Below are positions 1 through 4,936 of a DNA stretch of 6,064 nucleotides, piece after piece. A program made the position numbers and the translations under genes. Each line of letters opens with the position of its first letter. The stretch's first letter is position 1. The DNA is from Planctomycetaceae bacterium (lineage in GTDB: Bacteria; Planctomycetota; Planctomycetia; Pirellulales; Thermoguttaceae). A model generated the notes under the pieces. That model made no database searches. It saw only the letters and a program-made list of their open reading frames with translations, and was not told the origin of the DNA. The stretch is from assembly GCA_031259095.1 (NCBI GenBank), contig JAIRLW010000063.1, positions 1 to 6,064 of the forward strand. The letters are read 5' to 3'.

Positions 1-1201
1 TTCGTGCAAGAACATTTTCGGAAACAGTTTGTAACACAATTGCTTTAGGATTAAGTCCGGTACCGAGCGGAACCAGTGATGCACCGGGATTCAAAATTTC
101 AGTGAATGATGAACCATAAGTGTCTTCCAAAATACCGGTAGAACGTCCGCCCGAAACCTGACCGCCTTTGAAAAGCCAATCCAAACCAAACGATTCATCA
201 TCCGTCAACCGAAGATCAAGCACTTTCACTTCGAGAAGAACTTGCGGTTGCGGTTTGTCCAGTTGCGCAATCAATTTGGCAATTTCTTCAACCGCTTCAG
301 GATCAGAGGAACGTATCATTAAATCGTTGGTTCCGCGAAACGCCGAAAGATAAATAATTCCCGGTTCACCGATTTTCATTTCCTCATCGCTTGTCAATTG
401 GGCGATTAGTTTTTCCGATTCAATTTCCGGTACAATATCTTCGACAATTTTATTCGCGCTCAGCGGGTCAAGATTTTGGCGCGATTGTTGCCGGTTTGAA
501 CGTGAAGACCTTAAACCATTTCTTCCATATCCGCTATAAGAAGTTGTTGAACGATTCGCACTTTGTTGCATGGATTGCACGCGGTCGCTCAAACTTTCCA
601 TACGTTCCAATGCCCGCTCCATATCTTCAATCGGATCATTGTAATATTCATCCGGCGGAGTCCAGACAACACGATTTTTGAAAAGACGTTGAACCGAATC
701 GCCGACCGCGCGGGCGTCGGGATACAATAACGTAACAACTTTTACCGTATCATGACTATGCGCCAGCAACCCTTTTCGGTATTCTTCGACCGTCATAATA
801 CTGATAATTCCGTTGGCATCTTTTCTGTACCACAAATTATTTGCCTGACAAACCGCACGAATCGCGTCTTCGCCGCTTATTTGTTCAAAATAGGTATTGA
901 TTGATATTGCGGCTGCCTGACGGCTGACAACAATTTTCCACAACGCGCTTTGACTCAATAATCGTGCAAATTCGAGCATCGTCATTTCTTTAATATTGAG
1001 AACTTTAATTTCCGTATCTGTATTGATATTTATATTATTGGTTCCGGTTATTTCCGTTGTTCCCGAAGTTTCCGACAGCGTTACGGAATGCGGCGGCAAG
1101 ACCGGATAAGGCGGAGCAAGAACCGGTTCTTGGGCGAAAAGTAAATGTCCTGTTCCGAAAAGAAACAGAATCGCAATAAAAAAATGTTTCAAATAATACA
1201 T
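1..1201 (-). CDS. Secretin (PilQ/GspD-like), N-terminal part, cut by window edge
   Basis: This is the front 400 codons of an outer-membrane secretin, the ring channel of type IV pilus or type II secretion machines. It has no stop inside the window, so the gene continues past base 1. Residues 1-23 are a clear signal peptide ending LLFA before QEP. A Pro/Thr-rich stretch (24-58) follows, then an N0/STN-like domain (about 63-143, with TMLEFARLLSQ and GEDAIRAVCQANNLWY). Next comes an N1-like domain starting VKVVTLLYPDARAV (153-166) and closing with DLMIRSSDPEAVEEIAKLIAQ (about 293-313). These halves are split by a long polar insert (about 183-245) with a short helical piece and a Ser/Arg/Gln-rich stretch. 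The segment VLLEVKVLDLRL...FGLDWLF (321-344) is the usual entry into the secretin core. The ATG at 1201 is favoured by the signal peptide and by an in-frame TAA just upstream; no Shine-Dalgarno is visible. It lies downstream of a PilP/GspC-like gene. Pilus versus type II secretion cannot be decided. Confidence 0.88.
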   Translation of the reverse strand, partial: MYYLKHFFIAILFLFGTGHLLFAQEPVLAPPYPVLPPHSVTLSETSGTTEITGTNNININTDTEIKVLNIKEMTMLEFARLLSQSALWKIVVSRQAAAISINTYFEQISGEDAIRAVCQANNLWYRKDANGIISIMTVEEYRKGLLAHSHDTVKVVTLLYPDARAVGDSVQRLFKNRVVWTPPDEYYNDPIEDMERALERMESLSDRVQSMQQSANRSTTSYSGYGRNGLRSSRSNRQQSRQNLDPLSANKIVEDIVPEIESEKLIAQLTSDEEMKIGEPGIIYLSAFRGTNDLMIRSSDPEAVEEIAKLIAQLDKPQPQVLLEVKVLDLRLTDDESFGLDWLFKGGQVSGGRSTGILEDTYGSSFTEILNPGASLVPLGTGLNPKAIVLQTVSENVLAR

Positions 1202-1267
1202 GGTCAATTAATTATTGGGAATCTCTGAAAATTATTTTTATTCGAATTGCTGAATTATCGATTTCTG

Positions 1268-1314
1268 TCGACCGAATTCAACTGAAATCGACCAATGTCG
1301 AAATAATTGGTCGA
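1268..1314. repeat. Inverted repeat and GGTCGA word cluster between pilP-like and secretin genes
   Basis: A perfect 9-bp inverted repeat, tcgaccaat (1288-1296) and attggtcga (1306-1314), is separated by 9 bases. A further copy of tcgacc lies at 1268-1273, exactly 20 bases from the one at 1288-1293. On the minus (coding) strand the hairpin is followed by only TTTCAG, so it is a weak terminator at best. It could be an operator, an RNA-processing hairpin or an attenuator that lowers secretin expression relative to the gene before it. Function is inferred only from position. Confidence 0.5.
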
Positions 1315-1326
1315 AAAATTAATTCC

Positions 1327-2025
1327 TTATCGTAAAATATGTTTATCGTCAACATTACTTCGTGAACGGACTTCCACATGTTGCGGAGTGATTTTTTCGA
1401 CAACAAGAAACAAAATTTCCGTACCGTCAGTTCCGCGTGAACCTGATGTTCTCCGATTGGGCAACAGGTTACTCGGAACTTCAATAATATCGCCTTCACG
1501 AACATAATAAATTTCCGAAATGCGTTGATTACCGGTTCGAGGCAACCGAATTGCCGCAGTGGATGATTTTTGATTTTTGAACATCAGAATACCAATCACC
1601 TGAATACCCGCCGGAAGGGAGGAAATATTTCGCGGAATACCGCCGCCGTCTGGAAATCGATATTGAAACGGATCATTGATAACCGGTTCGGGATTTATTG
1701 GTACAGGACTTGGCGGTGTTGAGGTTGTTAGCGTTGAGTTTGTTGGTGTTGCCGGTGTTAATGTTGTTGATATTTGATCGGAATCGAAATCGGAATTTAC
1801 ATTTTGCGGAACAGACGAGGTTGTTCTGTCAAACGGCAATGATTCCTGCATTGCAACCGGAACAACATAGCGAAAACTTGGACGCACACGATTATCAGCC
1901 GAAATCCGGTGAACCGATTCGAAAACCGGTTTGGCAACCGGTTCGACAGCCGCAACAAAAAGAGTCGGACAAACGGTGAAAACGCCGACCAAAAGAACAC
2001 TGAAGTATCGAAGGAAACCGCGCAC
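1327..2025 (-). CDS. PilP/GspC-like exported protein next to secretin
   Basis: Predicted 232-residue exported protein, probably the inner-membrane or periplasmic partner that docks to the secretin. Residues 1-26 form a signal peptide or signal anchor (RGFLRYF, then a hydrophobic core ending FVAA). A low-complexity Thr/Ser/Pro linker spans about 67-121. The C-terminal domain (about 137-227) has GIQVIGILMF, then YYVREGDIIEV, then LFLVVEKITPQHVEVR; this three-strand pattern (value, VxxGD, and 'I...I..V') matches the homology region of PilP and GspC. I chose the GTG at 2025 because AAGGAG (2038-2033) sits 7 bases upstream and translation from there opens directly on the signal peptide. A longer frame from a TTG at 2094 adds 23 residues with no leader character. 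The gene precedes the secretin by 125 bases in the same direction, as in pilPQ, but no pilM, pilN or pilO gene lies upstream. Family assignment rests on pattern and context, so it is moderate. Confidence 0.72.
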   Translation of the reverse strand: MRGFLRYFSVLLVGVFTVCPTLFVAAVEPVAKPVFESVHRISADNRVRPSFRYVVPVAMQESLPFDRTTSSVPQNVNSDFDSDQISTTLTPATPTNSTLTTSTPPSPVPINPEPVINDPFQYRFPDGGGIPRNISSLPAGIQVIGILMFKNQKSSTAAIRLPRTGNQRISEIYYVREGDIIEVPSNLLPNRRTSGSRGTDGTEILFLVVEKITPQHVEVRSRSNVDDKHILR

Positions 2026-2030
2026 CGCAT

Positions 2031-2038
2031 CACTCCTT
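2031..2038 (-). promoter_or_regulatory. Shine-Dalgarno deciding the pilP-like start
   Basis: On the minus strand AAGGAGTG lies here. It leaves 7 bases between AAGGAG and the GTG at 2025-2023, but only 2 bases to an out-of-frame ATG at 2030-2028. It therefore supports the GTG start rather than the upstream TTG at 2094 or the overlapping ATG frame. Confidence 0.65.
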
Positions 2039-2220
2039 ACGACGGTAAATTGCGCCGATTCGAAAAGGATTTTCCGAAGTGCGAATTTTTGCAATCAGCC
2101 GTACAATAAAAGGTTTATCTGAAGCAGGGTCCTCCCCTCTTTTCAGCAGGAAAATAACTATCTTGGAGAAACACAACAAGCCCTAAAAACCTGTACAATT
2201 AGAACTATCGGTATAATCCT

Positions 2221-2274
2221 GAAAAAAAAAATAGGATAACTTTTTATAGTGGAATAATCGTTAAAGTTTTCCTA
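2221..2274 (-). terminator. Probable rho-independent terminator after the lipoprotein gene
   Basis: Arms taggataacttt (2232-2243) and aaagttttccta (2263-2274) pair at 11 of 12 positions around a 19-base loop. On the minus strand the stem is followed immediately by ten T (bases 2231-2222). The order stem then T-run fits termination of minus-strand transcription coming from the lipoprotein gene that ends at 2370, which would isolate the pilP-like/secretin pair. The stem is AT-rich and the loop long, so efficiency may be low. Confidence 0.55.
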
Positions 2275-2344
2275 GTTGATTTTGCTCTATCCTTTGAACT
2301 GTTCTCAAATTATCTTTTTTATTTGTCCTGCAAGGACTATTTAC

Positions 2345-2396
2345 CCAAAAACTTTATTAACCGGAGGCTTTAGCCTACGGTTAATAAAGTTTTTGG
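2345..2396. repeat. Long palindrome with 19-bp perfect arms overlapping the end of the lipoprotein gene
   Basis: The arms ccaaaaactttattaaccg (2345-2363) and its exact complement (2378-2396) enclose 14 bases that pair again as aggct (2365-2369) with agcct (2372-2376), separated from the outer stem by one mismatch. The right arm encodes the last residues of the lipoprotein and the stop codon falls in the inner hairpin. There is no T-run beyond the stem on either strand, so it is not a classic terminator, though such a stable hairpin could stop transcription or protect mRNA 3' ends from either side. It looks like a REP/MITE-type palindromic element; that is inference. Confidence 0.8.
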
Positions 2397-2912
2397 ATCA
2401 GTAATTTCGATAGTTATGGAGCCGCCGGCTTCCGGTACTGTAATTTTGACGGGAGTCGTTTTAAGGTCGCCCCATTCTTTGGGAACAGGATGCGGTATTG
2501 CCGCGATTTCGGCTTTAATTTTTTCACGGTAAGCGTCTATTTCGGCGTTGCTCATTTTGCCCAATGCGCTATTGGCAAGTTCCGATGGAGCCTTTGGAAT
2601 ATGAGTAACAATTACTTGGTAGATGGTCGTCGGAATACCGGCTCGTGAATAGGTATTGATTGCTGTTTTCGGTTTGGCAATACCGCTCAAATCTGTAATT
2701 CCAAGAACATTGTAACCGGACGGTGTTTCCGCAACAAGTACAATGGCGGCATTTTGAACCGGTTTTCCTTCGTGAAGCAATTTCACATGAAAATTTACAA
2801 GTTTTTGCAGAAAACCAGACGGTACTTCTTTTGATGAACAACTTGTCTGTAACAGACCAATAACGGTACAAATAGTTATCGTTAAGATTAATGTTAAAAA
2901 ATTTCGATTCAT
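2370..2912 (-). CDS. Small planctomycete-type lipoprotein, carboxypeptidase-regulatory-like fold
   Basis: Predicted 180-residue lipoprotein. The N-terminus has Arg3, a hydrophobic core (5-21) and a Cys at 25 in LLQTSCSS; the lipobox is loose, with Gln rather than Leu/Val at -3. The mature part begins with a short beta-sandwich pattern: VKLLHEGKPVQNAAIVLV (about 43-60), then GITDLSGIAKPKT and IYQVIVTHIPK. This is the 'GKPVxGAxV...TDxxGxxxxxT...YxVxV' signature of carboxypeptidase-regulatory-like domains. The later stretch (MSNAEIDAYREKIKAEIA, then KEWGDLKTTPVKITVPEAGG) resembles small lipoproteins that are abundant in planctomycetes; their role is unknown. GGAG at 2924-2921 lies 8 bases before the ATG, supporting the start. 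The last residues, roughly PKTLLTVG, are encoded by one arm of a palindrome and extend beyond the expected ending ITIEI, so the natural C-terminus may have been replaced. The gene is divergent from the MauE-like gene. Confidence 0.8.
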   Translation of the reverse strand: MNRNFLTLILTITICTVIGLLQTSCSSKEVPSGFLQKLVNFHVKLLHEGKPVQNAAIVLVAETPSGYNVLGITDLSGIAKPKTAINTYSRAGIPTTIYQVIVTHIPKAPSELANSALGKMSNAEIDAYREKIKAEIAAIPHPVPKEWGDLKTTPVKITVPEAGGSITIEITDPKTLLTVG

Positions 2913-2932
2913 AAAATAGTCTCCATATTGAA

Positions 2933-2970
2933 TTTTTGTAGGGACGCACGGCTGCGCTTCCCTACAAAAA
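2933..2970. repeat. Palindromic element between divergent genes
   Basis: Perfect 12-bp arms tttttgtaggga (2933-2944) and tccctacaaaaa (2959-2970) enclose a GC-rich 14-base loop in which cgca (2945-2948) can pair with tgcg (2953-2956). The core gtagggacgcacggc resembles palindromic repeats I recall as dispersed in many bacterial genomes, so a REP-like element is likely. It fills most of the 72-base gap between the lipoprotein start (2912) and the first possible codon of the MauE-like frame (2985). It could act as a terminator in either direction, since both arms end in T/A runs. Confidence 0.72.
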
Positions 2971-2984
2971 CAGGTTGTTAGAAT

Positions 2985-3728
2985 TTGCCTATAGTAATTT
3001 TGTTGCTTGCAGCCGGGTTAAAAGCAGCAACACCGCCATTAGGTGACGGCTTGCTTCATAATTGGTTATTTAATGTTTTTGTTGTCGCATTTGAACTGTT
3101 TTGTGGAGTTTGGTTGGTTTTTGGATTATTGCCAAGATTAACTTGGTGGGTCGTAGTTGGTTTGTTTTTGGTATTTTGGATCGTTTCGTTTTACAAAACT
3201 ATTTCCGGAGCTGCTACTTGTGGATGTTGGGGGAATGTCGAGATTCCACCGGTTTATACCGCATTACTAGATACATTGGTGATTGGTTTATTATGGAACT
3301 TTCGACCTATCAATACAGTTTTTTGTTTTCAGTCCCTTGTTGACGAATTTTTATTTTTCAAAAAATTTCAATTACGAAAGTTAAGTTTAGTTGTATTGGC
3401 GCGGTTTGTTGTTATAATTCCGATTACTTATGCAATGTTTTTCGATTTGCATGAGACTTACAATGATCACAAACGGTTGGCTTGCCGCCATGTTCGATTT
3501 ATAATAATGTCAATCTGTATTGATAATGACAAAATAATATATTCGCGGTACTATCGACAATATATGATTGTATTTTTTTTAGGAGATTATAAAATGATTG
3601 AATACTCAAAAATTTTTTTCCAGAGCGCCAATGATAAATACCATTTTTCTTACTCTGTTTTGTTTTCTATTGTTACCGTTACAATTCGGCATTGCCGGAG
3701 ATGCTTCTACAGTATCAATGACGTATGA
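2985..3728 (+). CDS. MauE/DoxX-like redox-associated membrane protein, probably a decayed copy
   Basis: The frame has clear family character up to about residue 155 of 247. It shows a first helix running into AGLKAATPPLGDGLLHNW (10-27), a helix VFVVAFELFCGVWLVFGLLP (31-50), RLTWWVVVGLFLVFWIVSFY (51-70), the motif CGCWG (79-83) after SGAAT, a helix at about 87-105 and a last helix at 132-152. MauE/DoxX-like proteins are inner-membrane proteins thought to pass redox equivalents to exported partners through their cysteines. Two things look broken. The front has only a TTG with no good ribosome binding site, an in-frame TAG sits at 2979-2981, and the first helix is short. The back, after about 155, is unlike the family; the frame runs on to a TGA at 3726-3728, about 100 bases into the next gene. 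It may be a pseudogene, or a shortened protein starting at TTG. Confidence 0.55.
   Translation: MPIVILLLAAGLKAATPPLGDGLLHNWLFNVFVVAFELFCGVWLVFGLLPRLTWWVVVGLFLVFWIVSFYKTISGAATCGCWGNVEIPPVYTALLDTLVIGLLWNFRPINTVFCFQSLVDEFLFFKKFQLRKLSLVVLARFVVIIPITYAMFFDLHETYNDHKRLACRHVRFIIMSICIDNDKIIYSRYYRQYMIVFFLGDYKMIEYSKIFFQSANDKYHFSYSVLFSIVTVTIRHCRRCFYSINDV
3477..3505 (+). promoter_or_regulatory. Candidate sigma-70-type promoter for the first paralogue
   Basis: TTGGCT (3477-3482) and a perfect TATAAT (3500-3505) are 17 bases apart. The -35 matches TTGACA at four of six positions. Transcription would start near 3512, inside the degenerate tail of the MauE-like frame, leaving a leader of about 120 bases before the ATG at 3631. 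The region is AT-rich, so a chance match is possible. Confidence 0.4.
3581..3585 (+). promoter_or_regulatory. Strong Shine-Dalgarno leading to an out-of-frame ATG
   Basis: AGGAG here stands 8 bases before an ATG at 3594-3596, an ideal arrangement, but that ATG is in the MauE-like frame, which stops at 3728. The exported protein that starts nearby is read one frame over. A TTG in the correct frame at 3598 is 12 bases from the AGGAG, and the ATG at 3631 has no obvious site of its own. The site therefore suggests a frameshift, or use of the TTG. Confidence 0.6.
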
Positions 3729-4818
3729 ACAATTTGAAGCGTTATCGTCGGCGGATCAAAAAAATGTACTGATAAAGGCATTTGAAAAGAGAATTCGTGT
3801 TTCTAAAAATACTTATGTTTCGCTTGAAACTATCGGTGAACAACGACAATGCAGTTCCGATGGACAGATTGGCGAATTGATTACAAATTATCCTACGGAG
3901 GTTTGTTCGCTATGGATTCAAAAAGGTAAATATCGGATTGATGCTATACGGTATAAATTTTCAGATAATAGTATTATTGACGAAATGACTGCTGTTTTTG
4001 ACCTGAATGAAGGATTACACAAGGGAATGGTTTTTTTGAGAGGCAACAAAACCCGTATTTTTGGACGAATAGATACAACACAGGATTATGTTCCGTTTTG
4101 TACAACTCATTATTGGTATTGGCTTCATAGTGATTATTGTGACGACAAGACAGAACCCCATTTTTACCGACGTGATTATTTTTTTCCTGATCTTCTGAAA
4201 AATCGTGAAAATTGGAACATTTCCCTTCTGCCTGAAGAAAAAATAATCCGTCTGACCTACCCATCTCCGACAAAAAATGCGATTAAGGTAGCAAATAATG
4301 AACGTTCTTACCTACTTGATCCATCCAAAGGATTCATGCCGGTATCTGTAAAAACGAAAATTGATGAGCTGCTTGATGATGATCCAAAATGGTTCCCAGA
4401 ACCCAGAAAATTTAAAATGGATATGCGGTTAGAAGTAAAGGAGAGTAAGTTGGTTGATGGCATCTGGATGCCGATTGCTTTCGAAAAATGGACGCAAGTA
4501 TCATGGGTTGAAGGAAAAATTAATTTTTTTCAAACTAAAGTTAAAGATATTTCGTTTGGTAAAGTTTCTTCAACGGATACTGATTTCAAGTATCCCGAAG
4601 GAACCGATATTGTTGATGCTCTAAAAGGCGTTCACTATAAAACGGATGCCAATGGTGAGCCGATAGACTCGACGATTAAACCGCTTCATGGTCTTGATCC
4701 GTCTCAAGTGAAATTGCCGGAACCGCCGAAACGAAACATCAATATTGTTTTTATTGTTGCCGGTATTTTGTTGATTGTTACCGCACTTTATTTACAGTTC
4801 AAAAAATGCAGGAAATAA
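3631..4818 (+). CDS. Exported protein with C-terminal membrane anchor, paralogue 1 (family not recognised)
   Basis: I do not recognise the family. From the ATG at 3631 the protein has 395 residues: a signal peptide (1-23, core IFLTLFCFLLLPL, ending GIAG), a beta-rich extracytoplasmic region, and one C-terminal helix (about 369-389) with the tail KKCRK, which should leave the bulk outside the inner membrane. Landmarks shared with the next gene are FEKRI..SKN near 52-60, GRIDT (145-149), NWNISL, DPSKGFMPV (230-238), DGIWMP (276-281) and YPEGTDIVDALKGVHYK (321-337). The strand pattern with 'DPSKGFxPV' and 'DGxWMP' loosely recalls LolA-like lipoprotein-sorting proteins; this is a weak inference. 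Four internal cysteines (in RQCSS, EVCSL, PFCTT, DYCDD) could form disulfides and are absent from the paralogue. I chose 3631 because from it exactly 47 residues lead to the shared VL position, as in the second copy. A TTG at 3598 would add 11 residues and sits nearer the AGGAG. Confidence 0.75.
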   Translation: MINTIFLTLFCFLLLPLQFGIAGDASTVSMTYEQFEALSSADQKNVLIKAFEKRIRVSKNTYVSLETIGEQRQCSSDGQIGELITNYPTEVCSLWIQKGKYRIDAIRYKFSDNSIIDEMTAVFDLNEGLHKGMVFLRGNKTRIFGRIDTTQDYVPFCTTHYWYWLHSDYCDDKTEPHFYRRDYFFPDLLKNRENWNISLLPEEKIIRLTYPSPTKNAIKVANNERSYLLDPSKGFMPVSVKTKIDELLDDDPKWFPEPRKFKMDMRLEVKESKLVDGIWMPIAFEKWTQVSWVEGKINFFQTKVKDISFGKVSSTDTDFKYPEGTDIVDALKGVHYKTDANGEPIDSTIKPLHGLDPSQVKLPEPPKRNINIVFIVAGILLIVTALYLQFKKCRK

Positions 4819-4824
4819 GTATTG
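4652..4824 (+). repeat. 3' duplicated segment, copy 1
   Basis: This segment matches 5889-6064. From 4661 I count about 14 mismatches in some 164 aligned bases plus one three-base indel, about 91% identity. It covers the last ~55 codons, the stop codon and the six bases gtattg after it. The two genes are far less alike elsewhere. Confidence 0.8.
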
Positions 4825-4867
4825 ATTAATAAAGTTGTAATGCGGTTCAAATACATTTCAATTTTAA

Positions 4868-4896
4868 TTGTTTTTCTATGTTTTGTAAAATAAAAT
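4868..4896 (+). promoter_or_regulatory. Candidate promoter for the second paralogue
   Basis: TTGTTT (4868-4873) and TAAAAT (4891-4896) are separated by 17 bases in the 118-base gap between the paralogues; transcription would begin about 34 bases before the ATG at 4937. The -35 matches consensus at only three positions and the gap is very AT-rich, so this is tentative. No terminator hairpin is visible after the first paralogue, so co-transcription is equally possible. Confidence 0.28.
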
Positions 4897-4936
4897 TTTC
4901 AGTTATGGTTAAATTTTTTTTGAAAGGAATAGACCA

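Larger units (their letters stand above)
2026..2369. other. Non-coding spacer between the lipoprotein and pilP-like genes
   Basis: I see no credible gene here. From the high-coordinate side it holds most of the 2345-2396 palindrome, a small hairpin gtcct-gca-aggac (2325-2337), and a terminator-like stem with ten T on the minus strand (2221-2274). The rest, 2040-2220, should contain the promoter of the pilP-like gene and its 5' leader, but I could not find a convincing -35/-10 pair on the minus strand. A TATAAT occurs on the plus strand at 2212-2217 without a matching -35 or a gene to serve. Confidence 0.6.

Noticed and set aside
168..681. Plus-strand open frames opposite the secretin gene
   Set aside because: They are antisense shadows of a well-supported secretin frame, with no ribosome binding sites or recognisable composition.
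1797..2033. Minus-strand frame of 78 codons starting next to the AAGGAG of the pilP-like gene
   Set aside because: Its first codons lie only 0-2 bases from the AAGGAG, it overlaps the pilP-like gene in another frame, and its Arg/Phe/Leu-rich product has no domain pattern.
2040..2094. Longer start (TTG at 2094) for the pilP-like protein
   Set aside because: The 23 extra residues put a charged, non-leader segment before a good signal peptide, and the AAGGAG site fits the GTG at 2025 instead.
2212..2217. Perfect TATAAT on the plus strand
   Set aside because: No -35 match lies at a normal distance, and a transcript from here would run into the antisense lipoprotein gene with no plus-strand gene for over 700 bases.
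2569..2949. Minus-strand frame of 126 codons overlapping the lipoprotein gene
   Set aside because: It is an out-of-frame shadow of the lipoprotein, has an unusual composition (many Cys, Tyr, Arg, Ser), and runs into the palindrome at 2933-2970.
4708..4818. PEP-CTERM or similar sorting signal at the paralogue C-termini (PEPPKR, helix, basic tail)
   Set aside because: The proline motif is followed by charged KRN rather than the usual hydrophobic start, and the helix lacks the typical glycine-rich PEP-CTERM look; a plain C-terminal anchor is simpler.
4819..4936. Shared word attaataaagtt near 4825 and in the palindrome arm at 2378-2396
   Set aside because: Only about 11 AT-rich bases match, which can occur by chance; no second arm is present near 4825.
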